Origin: Sialis fuliginosa
Lineage: Eukaryota > Arthropoda > Insecta > Megaloptera > Sialidae
Length of the DNA stretch: 64,000 nucleotides
Reading direction: 5' to 3'
Assembly (NCBI GenBank): GCA_961205875.1
Contig: OY540822.1
Coordinates: 8,620,501 to 8,684,500, forward strand
Under the pieces are notes generated by a model. The model searched no databases. It was given only the letters and a program-made list of their open reading frames with translations, and was not told the DNA's origin. Shown piece by piece: positions 51,175 to 63,361 of the stretch (position 1 is its first letter; every line of letters begins with the position of its first letter). Position numbers and translations under genes: made by a program.

Positions 51175-52494
51175 ATGGGAGCATGTTTAACTTTAGAGAG
51201 AGAAGAATTAAGAGCTCGTCGAAAAAGTCAAGAAATCGATAAACAGCTAGGTGAACATGCACGTCAACAAAGTTCAATCATAAAAATATTACTTCTCGGT
51301 TTGTAAAAATAAACACATATCGTTTATTGCTTTTATTAACATTGATAACTATTTATTTAGGTGCTGGAGAAAGTGGTAAAAGCACTTTGGTGAAACAAAT
51401 GAAAATCATTCACGATGATGGCTTTACACAGTCGGAATTGAGCAGTTTTCGTCCAACAGTATTAGATAATTTATTAGCGTCCATGAAATACGTATTAGCG
51501 GGAATGGGAATTTTACGAATAAATTTGGAATACGCTAGAAATAAGGTAAATAAATATATTATATATATACTATATACGATATAAAGTACTTTCATACACA
51601 GGTACACGCAGAGACAGTATTAACAAATAAAAGTTGTTTTGATATGAGTTTCAATGTAATACCAAATGTAGCTGCAGCTTTACAAGCACTATGGTCTGAT
51701 AGAGGCGTGAGATTGGCAGTTGCCAGAGGTTACGAATACGAATTAAATGATTCTGCTCTTTAGTAAGTATATATAATAAAATATTTAAATGTAGACATCA
51801 CAAACCAGCTTTTATTTCAGTTTATTTGAAAATATGGAACGTATATGCGACGCTAAGTACGTTCCTAATGCAACGGATGTGTTACGGGCACGGGTAAGAA
51901 CTTGTGGGGTAACAGAGACAAGGTTCAGATTACGAGACGGGACAACAGTCAGTGTTTGCGATGTTGGAGGCCAACGTTCGCAGAGACGGAAGTGGATCAG
52001 TTGTTTTGACGATGTCCGAGCTGTACTTTTCGTTGTCGCTCTTAGTGGTTACGATATGACACTCGTGGTAAGTAAATACAACGCTTTGTCTATTAAATAA
52101 TGGTTTTATAATAATTTAAAAATTTTAGGAAGATTCAAACGTAAACAGATTAGAAGAAAGTTTAAATTTGTTTGGACAGATTGTAAACAACCCGTTTTTT
52201 AGAGAAGCTTCGTTTGTCTTATTTCTAAACAAGCTGGATTTGTTTAGAGAAAAGATTCTCAATTCTAACCGTCACATACGCTTATATTTCCCCGACTACA
52301 AAGGGCCGGACAGAGACGTAGATCGTGGTGCTCTTTTTATACAGCACAAATTCTCTTTAAGGAATAATAACTCTCGGAGAGTATTGTACCCCCATTTTAC
52401 TACGGCTACGGATACTGCCAACGTTCAAGTTGTCTTCCAACTTGTTATGGATATGGTGATATCAGATAACTTGGGGAATGTGACATTGTTGTAA
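51175..52494 (+). CDS. Heterotrimeric G-protein alpha subunit, probably Galpha-v class
   Basis: This membrane-attached GTPase couples receptors to effectors. Exons: 51175-51298, 51361-51545, 51602-51762, 51821-52067 and 52129-52494; 360 aa. The N-terminus MGACLT has Gly2 for myristoylation and Cys4 for palmitoylation. G1 is GAGESGKS at 42-49. The switch I arginine and threonine are R181 and T184. Switch II DVGGQ is at 204-208 with catalytic Q208. NKLD is at 273-276 and TTAT (usual TCAT) at 330-333. All catalytic residues are intact. The last five residues, NVTLL, lack the cysteine used by pertussis toxin, so it is not a Gi/o subunit. Phrases such as RGYEYELNDSALY, LSGYDMTLVED and TATDTANVQVVFQLVMD fit, from my memory of the family, the Galpha-v class and not Gs, Gq, G12 or Go. 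The class call needs a tree. Confidence 0.9.
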
Positions 52495-53382
52495 ACCGTC
52501 ATTATTTTTATGTGTTAAATAACCTTTGATAAAAATTACGTACAAAAAATTGACACACTGATAACAAATAGGTTATTATTGTAATCTAGTTTTTAAAAAA
52601 AGCAGTGTTTTTTTGTAGTATAGAATACGCCTATCTATTTTAAAAGCATGTACAAATTTTTAATGCTACCTACTTATTTTTTTTTTTCAAATGGTAACTA
52701 CATATTTATATGAATGATACTTTTGAATATTTACTGCCATTTGGAACTTGTGATTTATATTATATATACCTAAATATATTATATATACATTTATTATTTA
52801 TAAAAGAAATGAGACATGATATAGAAACAAAAAAGATAATTTACATCGGGGCCTTAATAGTTCCTGTAAATATCATTTTATGATCAAGGTAAAAAATCCA
52901 TCCGAATGCAATATTTGAGGCTTGTGCATTGATTAAATAATGAATCAAGTCTACATTTTTCTTGAATGTATTATTAAACGGTTATTTTTATCGTTGCACG
53001 TTCATACTAATTCAGAAAAACGTCAGTAATTTTACTTATTAAATAATAACACGAATAGTGTTGTAAAAACAACTGCTTCTTCTGAAGTTAAGTCACTGCC
53101 GATGTCCTCTTTACATCTAAGGGGTAAAAATCAGTATAATTTGTTTTAAATTAATGAAATCAAGAGGCTGCAATTCCAAAAATTCATACTCTGGATCTCA
53201 ACGTCTCTTTTGGAGTATATTAGTTAAGGAAAAAGTAAAACATAAATTAAATTCCTGTGATAAAAGAAATATGAAAACAGTGGCCTTATTTAGTAATAAA
53301 ATAAATATTTAGGTTTTGTACTTTTTTTATGTAAATGTTCCTTAATAAATTTATTTGGAAATAATTTTTTTTATGCTATTAA

Positions 53383-53677
53383 TGCCCAGTATTATAATGA
53401 ATTTACTTGAGTGCAAATGCAAATTAACTTCCAGCTAACGCTATCTGCTAGGTGTCAAATCGTTATGAAATTGTTGGATATTTTAAAGCAATGGTAATAA
53501 ACGTAAATGCTATACATTTTATGAGGTACACTTGGCAGCGTCAAGGTTATCATATGTACAATTTAATTCGCTACATCTGTAAGTGTATTGTCATTTATAT
53601 TCAGTACTTAGCAGATAGTGTTAGCTGAAAGCTAATTTGCATTTGCACTTAAGCAAATTTTTTATAATTCTGGGAAT
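53383..53677. repeat. Fold-back element with arms of about 70 bp
   Basis: The left arm 53383-53451 and right arm 53608-53677 are inverted; shared words are gtgcaaatgcaaatta and cagctaacgctatctgct with a few mismatches. It is non-coding and lies about 0.9 kb after the G-alpha stop codon. Confidence 0.7.
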
Positions 53678-56000
53678 AAACAATGTACCCTTTCCTGATC
53701 ACTGCGGTCCTCAGCTCCCTTGGCAGTATTGATCCCTGGTGGTTCTGGGTGTAGTTGGGAAGTCCTGGATTATTATATATAAATGTTCACTACAGTAGCG
53801 GTGAGGCCATGCGAGTTGCTATCAGATCAAAAACATTTGGATTTTGTCGTGTCTTCCGAAAGGGCAATTCTCTGCCGTACTGACTATATCGAATGTGTCT
53901 GATCTAAACATAAACTGTCACTGGATTTACATGAATATAACTCGCGCACCGCTACTGGTTCACTACTAAAAATAGGAGCCTTGTGATTTTTAATAGCTGA
54001 AAAGGTAAAATAAGTTTGGGAACCTACGGGTTAGAATAAAACAAAACATGTACGCATGGTATCAACATTTATTCATTATTAACTTACTTTTATTACAGAA
54101 AATGTCTTTACATTGCAACAGAGTGTCTACGAGGCTTAAAACTTACGGTGTGCTATTGCACTAACAATAGTATCGATTAACTATGTACCTCCTAGCTTAA
54201 AAATATTGATATGGTACAAACACATTTGACACAACACATGAACATTTTTATTTTATTGAGTTTCAATATTTTTAAGACGAGATACATGTATCATAATAGC
54301 TGAAACATTCGTCTACCGTTTAGTATAACATTTATTGAAAACAGATTCCAATTGCTTTTAAATACTAGACGGATCGTCGAAATTGCGAGACATATTTTAC
54401 CCGTTAGACTCGTAAAACAAACAGCAAGAAATATTATTGTTATTTTATTGCTGATGTGTTTAAAATAAAGTTAGAAAAACGAAAACACAGTTCGTTGTTA
54501 CAACATTAACTTTGGTCAAAATATGATAAAGTAAAGCTACGAAAATAAATAATCTTTAACAATACTTCTTCACATATATTTATTTATTTATTATCTTATA
54601 AGATAGTCAGCAAGTAAATCTAATAATTTAGTACTATATGAGTAATATTCAATGCCAGAGCGATGAGTACCTCGTACATATTGCAAAACATTTCACTTTA
54701 TCAAGCTGAACAATTATAACTCGTAGCTTTCCACTACATTTAAATAACATTATAATTATTATGTGCTCAAATAACTTTTGCTATATGTAAATTCTATTCA
54801 GTAAGATCTAAATGCACACAAATTATTACTAAATGTAAATGTTATGTACTGACAGAAATATACAAAGCTTGCTTTTAAACAAATTATTTTACTGTTCTCG
54901 TTTCGTTGATTTTAAAACATGTGCTATCTTTTACATACAACCACAACCGGTCAAATGAAAAGTGTTTCTTTACTATCTTAAATAGGAAACATTTCAATAT
55001 CTACTCTACTTTATGACTTAACACATACGTCACTTACAATTAAATATCTAACACTTGATACGCAAACATTTATTTTAACAATTCGCATTTATACAATTCA
55101 CTCTTTCTAATCTATGATATAAGTTTTAAACATTATAATTATGTTAATATAAATATATGATACATATATGTATTGTTTTTATTTATTTATTTATATGAAT
55201 ATTAGCACTCTGCAATCATTAATGTTATATAATACATTATTATATAACTACAACATCAAACATATTTAAATATTTTACAGCTAATAATTGAAAATGATAA
55301 GATAAGCGTTATATATATTTATATATTTGAGATAGTTACTTACACCTAATTACAATCAAATTACATTATACGTGACGTGACGTGACTTATTTAATCATTT
55401 ATATGATACATATATGATTTCAGAACCAACCGTTTTATTTTATTTTACTTTAAGTGAATTTTTAAATAAACATGTCATTTGTATTAAATAGCACTTGTTT
55501 TAACAACGAAAACACAGAACAGTTTTATTTTTAATTTAAATCAGGTGTTATTTTCATTGAAAATGGCAAAAAGCAGTGCAATCTTATTAGATTATGGCAA
55601 AGTTGAACTGATAAATAAATAATAAATTAACACAACATCAAAATTCTAAATATTCTACACTAATATTTGTCTATCACACTTAATAAATACATTGTTTTTA
55701 TTCAGATATATAATTTAAGTACTATCGACAACAAATAATTAATAAAAATAAGTAATTCAGGTAACTAAAATCACAACGAAACTAGATACTTGTTAAATTA
55801 CAATCGGGACATTTGTTTATTATTACTTCCCTGATAATACTTAATCAGAATAGTCTTAAAATTATGATTAATTGTTTAGTAATTATAGCTCTTTAAGTCA
55901 AATCTAATAAATAAATAATTAGATTAGAAATAGATTAATTTTACTTTAGTTTTCAATCAGAAAACTGTAAAACTCAAATGACTTATGTATACTAACATTT

Positions 56001-57078
56001 TAAAGGACTCCGCAAAATATAAACTCTGAAACTTTGGATTCTGATAGTTCTTGAAGAGCAGATCAAAAGTCTCAATGGACATTAAGTCCTAAAAACTCGA
56101 ATTTTTAAGATATAGCCCTCTGAAGTTGGGAATCATGTTTGTCTTTAATTTACAATAAAAGTTTTTGTAGACCTTTATTTCCACACAACTATTTGTATGT
56201 GTTCCCAAAGACTTATATAATCGATTGCCATCATAAAAAAGTTAATTTTTCAATAATTTGCTAAATTGTTACATTCTTTTTTGTTATAAATCAATTCAGT
56301 TGTTTCACAGAACCTGCAATATTAAAAATAATAATAGCCAACCTGATCTGAAAAATTATTTATCTACTGGCGAAAACCACATTAAAATCGGTTTAGTAAT
56401 TTTCAAGATTAATGCTAAAAGATACAAAAAGAAGCTTCCTTTTAAGTATGTAGAATTAATTAATTGCATAAAAATTAATTTTAGTGAAAATTGTTTAGTG
56501 TGTAATATAATAATAAGGATTATGTTGGTGAAAATCGCACTAAAATCGGTTCAGTAGTTTTTGAGTTATTTGAGTTATATTACACACTACACAATTTTCA
56601 CAAAAAATGATTTTTATACAATTAATTAACCCTACCTACATAAAAGGAAGCTTATTTTTGTATCTTTTATTACTAATATTGAAAACTACTGAACCGATTT
56701 TAATGTAATTTTCACCAGTAGATAAATAATTTTTCAGAGCAGGTTCTTGGCTATTATTATTTTTTAAACAATTGAATTGGTTTATAATAAAAAAAAACGT
56801 AACAATAAGATTTAAAAGAATTGAAAAATTGCCTTTTCAATGGTAGCTATCGATTATATAAGTCTTTGGGAACACATATAAATAGTTGTGCGAAAATAAA
56901 GGTGATATAAAAACATTTATTGTAAATTAAAGACAAGCACGATTTCCAACTTTAGAGAGTTATATCTTAAAAGTTTGAGTTTTTAGGACTTAGTGTCCAT
57001 TGAGACTTTTGATCTGCTCATCAAGGACTATTAGAATCCAAACTTTCAAAGGGTTTGACCGAGAGCCAGGGTCCTTTA
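56001..57078. repeat. 1.08-kb palindrome with arms of about 460 bp
   Basis: The left arm (56001-56466) reads taaaggactc, ggattctgatagttc, gtgttcccaaagacttatat, gaagcttccttttaag. The right arm (56619-57078) is its reverse complement with scattered mismatches. The loop is 152 nt. Small open frames inside are not protein-like. A single-arm copy lies at 9715-10055. Any transcript through this region, such as a synaptogyrin 3'UTR, would fold into a long double-stranded stem. Confidence 0.8.
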
Positions 57079-57940
57079 TTCAAAACACAAAAGTGCAATG
57101 GATTAAGGTTTTAATTATTGAAAATAATAGTAAATAAGTTAGTTAGTAATTAATCAAGTATAAAATGCTGTAATTACTAAACGATACTTTGGAATGATTT
57201 GGAACTGTAATATGTAAAACTGGACTGCATATCCAATGAGTATTTTAAGACTATTTTGAAATTTATGCGTTATGTATTTAATCAAACACGAGACTTATTT
57301 TTTATCAATCTTTAATGAATTTGAATGCCCCAATTATAATAAATTAAAATTAAAGAAAACGTAAGCCTAAATCGTGCTAAATTCTTAAACAATAATGACT
57401 TTTCTCAATTTCTTATCAAATACTAAATTATAATATCTGTCTACAGTAAAAATAGACTCCATTTTGTTTATTTTTTTTTCAAAAATAGAATAGAACAGGT
57501 TTTATTTTAAAACATTAACTCTTTAAATTTTTAAATTAAAAACCACGATAGGGTTCTTCCGTTTAAGAATTTTTCAAATGTATATTTTTATTTAATAGAA
57601 ACTGTATAAAAACAAAGGCGTGTAAAATAATTATTATAGTTTGTACATTTGACATACTATAAATTAATTTTGCAATTTTTTATATACATTAAATCCTTCA
57701 AACGTGTTTTATAAATAAGACATCTATCGTGGTATTTCTTATACACACATATGTATATATGTACTATATACATAATCATTTTCAGAGAAAAAATACTGTA
57801 CATTATGGGGGTTTACTTAAATATTTTCTCAATATGTTCAAGATTATATTTTGTATACAACTGCAAATAAATCAAATAATGTCGACTTTAAATGATATCT
57901 ACTGTTATTTGTATTATTGAATAAACGCTAGACCACATAT

Positions 57941-60261
57941 CTAATACGTTGGTGCTTGGAACTCGTTAGCACCTGAAAAGAAAATTATTATATAAAATAT
58001 AGTTGTTCCTTTGATATTTATTAATTTAAAAAAAAAATAAGTAATGTCTATATTACATTTGTCAATTTTATGTCTAGTTTAAGCTCAATTTGTTCAACAA
58101 AGAAAGAGTTTGTTATTCTATATTCGTATTTAAATTTGTTGAAAAAATTGACAAGTGTTTACACTGCCGCGCTTAGGTAAAAGAAAGTAAGGTGTAAAAA
58201 ATAAAAACGAAGAAGACTGAACTCGAAGTTTTTGATTTTACTGACTTCATTATATTGAGTGTAATTTTAGTTTACAATTCATCAAAATGACTTATTGTCT
58301 TTTATTTCTGGAAATTTAAAAGCAGTAAGATGTGGTTTACTGCTTTTGTACTCTGTAACAGAAACAGAAGTACTGCTTTTATCCACTGTTTTAATTATTT
58401 AAATAGTTTTTTTGTCAGAGGTAAAATGCATTAATGCAGGATAAAAATTCAGTTTTATTGCAATGTATTTTATTGAGATCAAAATAAAAGTTAGTAATAC
58501 AATCATCTTTGTCTAATGAGTATCGAATTACAAAATCTTAAATAGTAATAAACGTTTATTGATCTTTGTTGAACATATAACGAAAAATTAATTTTTATGA
58601 AGTGAATGAAGAATAATTACAATGAAAAAAAACAATTTATGTATTTTTTTCAGTGGATAAAAGCAGTATAGTTCAAAAGTTACTGCTTTTTTATGTAGAA
58701 AAACGATTTTACTGCTTTTATATTCAGGGAAAGTAACTAATTTGATATATTCTATAAACTTTAAAAATTAATATTCTATTGAAATAACATTCTTAATGAT
58801 TAATTTTATAACTAATATGTAGATAATCAAAATCAAAATGAGTAAAATAAGTTTACTACCTTTTACCTAAGCATGGCAGTATAGACTTTAGGTAGTTATG
58901 CCGTTACAAATATTTATGACAGCTGCTGCATAAAAGGTAAAACTTTTTACTAGGCATAATAATAGAAAAATGATACTTCTGACATAACTACCTTAATAGT
59001 GATATTGTTCTATACAAATGATTGTAACATTATATATTTTGTGGTTAAAACATACCTCTTTGGTTAGGTTGTGCAGAGAATGGAGGTTCTTGGTACGTCT
59101 GGTCGCCATCAGGACCAGGATAGCTTGCATAAGGAGCACCGACATCTGCCTCGTAACTTGGAGCAAATGCAGCTTCAGCTCCTTTAGAGAAACGTTGGTA
59201 TGCGAAAAAAGCACAACCTGCCTGTTGAATAGAACCGATATTTATTTATTGAATTATAAAATATCAATTTATGTCTTACCCAGGTAAATATGGAAAAGAA
59301 TGAAAATGCAATAGCTGCATTCATGTTATTGACACCGTAATTCATTGCAGGTGTTTCTGATTGCCTCCACTGATGAGTCAAGTAACAAAAGCCAACAAAA
59401 TACAGGAACGACCAAAACGCTAATCAAATAATTATTATTAATAAATATTACATGTTTCATATATTCGGTACTTGATTGTTGACACCAGTCACTGTTGTCG
59501 GTTAGGATAGTATGTTGCCCCTAATGACAAAGCTATGGGTTAATTTTGACTCAATTTCCATTATAACTCATTGTTTTTCAATTACAAAAATGTCAGATAA
59601 GACCAAACATAGAACTGTGACTGGCACCCATATAACAGTCCAGTACCATATATTTTTAATGAATGAATTACCAGAAAATCCAAGATCACCTAAAACGTAA
59701 TGCTTGCGAGTTTTGACGGATGACATTTGTTCAAACATATATTCACCGGCTATGAAAGCCATACTAGCTAGAAAAGCTATAACACTTATCCCAACTCCAT
59801 AATTACAAGCATTTGGATCATCATTATACAAACATCTCTCCCTTTTCTGTTCTGGTTGTGTTTCCCATCCTTGTGATGAAATACATCCAAACACAATTAT
59901 TGAAAACAGCTAGAACCAAATGATTTATTTGTGTCATTTATTAATTCATTACACACAATGCCAAATCTTTAAGACAATGGTCTAAATAAAACAAATTAAA
60001 TAAAAAATTTGACCTATATTAGTTGAAATGACACATTTTCAAATAATCAATATTATCAGAGCCTCCCCTATGAAGTAAGAAAGAACGTAAAAAATGAACA
60101 CGTTTCAGGTATCTGAAAATGATTCTGTATGTCTATAATAATCGTTAAATAATATTTACCCAACATACTGCTCGAATTATTACTTGAGGTCTTTGTATAA
60201 AACCAAGAGGATCAAAAGCACCGCCGGCTTTCCCACCACCGTACGCTCCAGATGCGTCCAT
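57941..60261 (-). CDS. Syngr: Synaptogyrin
   Basis: This is a four-pass MARVEL-domain protein of synaptic-like vesicles, involved in vesicle traffic and release. Exons: 60261-60160, 59909-59672, 59419-59280, 59221-59056 and 57972-57941; 678 nt, 225 aa. The conserved N-terminus GGGKAGGAFDPLGF leads to membrane segments at about 27-46, 72-94, 114-131 and 149-172. The loop between the first two has CLYNDDPNACNYGV with the family cysteines. The second cytosolic loop is QMSSVKTRKHYVLGDLGFSA. The cytosolic tail is rich in Pro, Tyr and Gly (ASYPGPDGDQTYQEPP). The last exon adds only ten residues (GANEFQAPTY). The length is close to the usual 220-240 aa. The start is shared back to back with TAF13. 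Confidence 0.95.
58161..58881. mobile_element. TIR element in the last synaptogyrin intron
   Basis: The outer ends acactgccgcgcttaggtaa and ttacctaagcatggcagt are imperfect inverted repeats. Inside, actgcttttatccactg near 58371 and tggataaaagcagta near 58653 form a second inverted pair. No coding frame is seen. Confidence 0.5.
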
Positions 60262-60388
60262 GTTTTTGACTATTGTTGTAAGCAGTTTTACCACCCTCTA
60301 CTCATCAAAATCAAGTACTTGGCGTACTTGTAGTATCAGTAGTACCAAACGTCACTTAACACTCATACCACCATTGTATGTTGTCAAA
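60262..60388. promoter_or_regulatory. 127-bp bidirectional promoter of Syngr and Taf13
   Basis: Only 127 bp separate the two divergent ATGs, so both transcription starts and both short 5'UTRs must lie here or overlap. There is no TATA box. A TGACGT half-site on the minus strand (acgtca at about 60348-60353) is the only known motif I see, and it may be chance. Confidence 0.6.
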
Positions 60389-60995
60389 ATGGCTGCGGAT
60401 GAAACATTTGAAACGGCAAGTAATATTTATTATTTTTTAATTAGATTTAGTAATTACTAATTAAATTTAACATAAGGAAAACTTTTTATATAATAATACT
60501 ATCAGCTTGCTCTATTTTAAAATATATTATCTGTGTTTACAATTGTTGGTTATATTTATATTTATCTTAACAATTAAAAATTTAGTTTGAAGAAGACGAA
60601 GTGGTAGAATCGACTTGGGGCCCATCGATTTCTGGATCCGGTCGTAAAAGATATTTTAGCAAAGAGTTGCGATGCATGATGTATGGTTTTGGAGATGACC
60701 AAAATCCTTATACTGAATCGGTAGACTTAATTGAAGACCTCGTTATAGAATTCTTGACCGATATGACCCATCGGTAAAACAATTAAATGCAAAACGTATG
60801 CTTTGGTTTAACGTGTGTGTAATACTTTTTAGTGCTATGGAAATCGGTAGAACCGGCCGAGTTCAAGTGGAAGATATAGTGTTTTTAGTTCGTAAAGATC
60901 CTAGAAAATATGCTCGCGTTAAAGATTTATTAACAATGAATGAAGAATTGAAACGGGCGAGGAAAGCTTTTGATGAAGTTAAATATGCAGGTTAG
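60389..60995 (+). CDS. Taf13: TFIID subunit TAF13
   Basis: This is a histone-fold subunit of the general transcription factor TFIID, the usual partner of TAF11, acting in the nucleus. Exons: 60389-60415, 60586-60773 and 60833-60995; 378 nt, 125 aa, against about 124 aa in vertebrates. The core FSKELRCMMYGFGDDQNPY, then GRVQVEDIVFLVRKDPRKYA and RVKDLLTMNEELKRARKAFDE, is the TAF13 histone fold with its conserved extensions. The first intron is read with a GC donor (ACG followed by GCAAGT), which gives MAADETFETFEEDEVVE. Alternatives are a GT donor 4 nt later with a shifted acceptor, or an upstream ATG (60380) with a different N-terminus. The stop used is TAG at 60993-60995; a donor (CAG then GTTAGA) overlaps it, so splicing to a distal exon near 63304 is possible. 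Confidence 0.92.
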
Positions 60996-62130
60996 ATTAT
61001 TTATTTCTTTATTTTTCATGAATTTCAGCTAACATTAAGTAACTATGTGAACTTTTTATCATAAGGAGTATTTATTATGCAACATTATATAATATACTCA
61101 AACAAGATCAAACAGGCTTTACTAGTTATTATACATTTGAAGTTATTTTAAGTTGATTTAATTTTATAATAAGTATTCCTTAATATTTTTCTGATATTAT
61201 CAATAAATTTATCAATTAACATTTATAAATATGATTTTCTAGGTTGAATTCAGAGCAAAAATACATCGAAAGTTATTTTGGAACATTGTCAGTATTGTTC
61301 GTATAGGTAGATTTTTTCTACATCGTCATTAAAATTTGTTACATATTTCAATGTTTTAGACATCGTTTTATTATTATCTAGAATAGTATTTCTTAAACAA
61401 ACATTTAACAGACGTCTATTGTTTATAGTGGTATATGTGTGTTTATTTATTTATAAATAAATATTGCAATACATTAAACAATTAATATTATTATTTTATC
61501 TGTGACTTTAAAGTTTAACATTTATTTCAAACAAAAAGGTTAAACATGTACTAAATGGTATTACTATAACATGTTAAATTGACTTTAAACAAATTGCAAT
61601 ATTGCACAAACGTTGATTATGAAATTTAAAAGATTCATTTCTGCCATCTCTACAACATACTAATATATTTGAAATTATTTAAGATCTATGCTATTAAATT
61701 TTACACAAGTATAACGTGTAGTTTATATTTTTGTATTCCGTTAGATTTTAAAACAGATTCTGATGTAAACGTGTTGGCAGATATTATGTTATAATAGTGC
61801 CTACTAAATTTTATATCTTATAAAAGTTTAAGAAACACTAGCGTAGAATATATAAGTATATTTTGCATGTTTGGTCGAATATATGGGGGTATTCAAATAA
61901 TTAACTATCGTAATTGGTTTTGTATATGTAATATATTATCTATATATACAATAATTTCGTCGTCTAAGTATTTCTAGTTCTATCATTTCTTCTGTTATTT
62001 AGGAAAGTGAATAGTATAAAATTCAATATGCATGAAAATAAAATATAATGAATGTAGAATAGAAAAAAAGTCTTAATCCTTTTTAAATAAAAAGTAAACA
62101 TAAATAAATATTGCATATTTTTCTTCTGTA

Positions 62131-62372
62131 GGCTTTCGTGGCTGTTGTTCATGTTGTCGTATTTTCTTAGTTGACGTTTCAACTCATGTTGAAATCTTCT
62201 TCAGAGCTGTTTTTAAAACTGGTCTCTTCATCTTGCGTCGACGACGCAGGTATATAAGGACCGACGCGAGATTAGGACACCAGTTTCAGAAACACTTCTG
62301 AAGAAGACTCCGACATGAGAGTCGAAACGTCAACTAAGAAAATACGACAACGTGAACAACAGCCCGAAAAGT
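62131..62372. repeat. Fold-back element with hammerhead-like core, second family
   Basis: Arms of about 75 bp (62131-62206 and 62297-62372) are inverted: cgtattttcttagttgacgt and its complement. On the plus strand CTGAAGA (62298-62304) is followed by helix gactc/gagtc around cgacatga, then GAAAC at 62324-62328 and GTC. This is a good match to hammerhead box 1, helix II and box 2. The minus strand of the left arm carries a weaker version. Confidence 0.6.
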
Positions 62373-62586
62373 AAGCTCTTAAATATTGCATATCGTTTCA
62401 TTTTATTCATGCCAAATCTGACTGATGTATCTGATGAAAATAAAAACTGCTTTTTTGTTTGAGGTCTTGTTATGAAGGAAAGGGGCGTTTTTAATAAAAT
62501 AACATTTTTTCCTCTTTCTCAGTTTGATTAATTTTCGAAACATGTTTTTTTTAGTAATTGTAACTAATACAGAAAATCCTCTTTGT

Positions 62587-63078
62587 AGGGTTCCGTAGAA
62601 AACTAGGAACCCTTATAGTTTTGCTATGTCCGTCCATCTGTCTTTCTATATAAATTTTATACAGAAAAAGATGAAATTTGGTATACGGATGTAGATTGAA
62701 AAACCAAAAACAGAAATGATATTTTTGAAAAAAATTTTTTTTGGACTCCTTTCCCATCAACTGAAAAGAATATTCAAATTTTTTTTCTTCTTTTAATCCA
62801 TTGAGATAGGTCTCCTAAAATGCAATAAAAAATGTTATATGATCTTTCGATTTTAACCCTACAGTCACGATATATTTGCTTTTAAATGTTATTAGAGCGT
62901 TCCCCTCTCTAATTTCTAAACTATCAATTCAAAAAATCTGAATAATTTCCAGAATGTAGCTTTTAATTAGTACTTTCAATGAAAATTATAACAAACACTG
63001 TAGCAAAAATATTTTATGAAAAATTTTGAAATTAGTTTCTTTTTTTATAAATCGTTAGTGAGAATGGCTACAGAACCC
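62587..63078. repeat. Insect interspersed repeat with gggttccgtag ends
   Basis: It begins gtagggttccgtagaaaa, has a gtccgtccatctgtctttct stretch and ends near ggctacagaaccctt, an imperfect inverted match to the start. Such gggttccgta/tccgtctgtc repeats are common in insect genomes; the class is not settled here. Confidence 0.45.
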
Positions 63079-63303
63079 TTTCGTGTGCATGCCTAACACG
63101 TATTTGGTCAATTTATTAGGAAGTTTTATTTCGTGCAGCCAAAGAAAACATACTTCTATGTTGATTCAAAAAAAAAAAAATGTAATGATTCCAAAATCAT
63201 TTTCTGGGATAACCTGTATATATTGTTAAGCATTTAAAAAGGATTAAGAATTGATTTTGTAGAATCATGTATAATTATCCGTAAATTTTTTTTTTACTTT
63301 TAG

Positions 63304-63361
63304 TATCGACTTGATGGTGCCAGTTGATATAAAGAAGAAAGTCGACGATTATTATAATTAA
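63304..63361 (+). other. Possible distal terminal exon
   Basis: A strong acceptor (tttttttttacttttag) precedes an open stretch. In one frame it reads IDLMVPVDIKKKVDDYYN and a TAA stop; AATAAA follows at 63440-63445. Joined to Taf13 exon 3 at the donor overlapping its stop, the frame would be different and end after Val-Ser-Thr. It may be an alternative Taf13 end, an untranslated exon or chance. Confidence 0.25.

Larger units (their letters stand above)
52495..57940. other. Convergent intergenic region with 3'UTRs
   Basis: The G-alpha gene and synaptogyrin end towards each other here. No further exon is seen. Several AATAAA words occur on the plus strand (for example around 53342). The stretch 53800-56000 is AT-rich without visible repeat structure and could be a long 3'UTR of synaptogyrin, but sequence alone cannot show this. 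Confidence 0.45.

Noticed and set aside
51175..52494. Concertina (G12/13) or Gi/o subunit
   Set aside because: It lacks the Gi/o C-terminal cysteine, and its switch I and alpha-4/beta-6 region phrases do not fit G12/13.
56258..56557. 99-codon open frame
   Set aside because: It lies within one arm and the loop of the 56-kb palindrome; composition is Lys/Asn/Ile-rich as expected from AT-rich repeat DNA.
59568..59671. Synaptogyrin exon 2 reading through to a stop
   Set aside because: The extension follows a GTAATTC donor and does not resemble synaptogyrin; splicing to 59419 restores the conserved third membrane segment.
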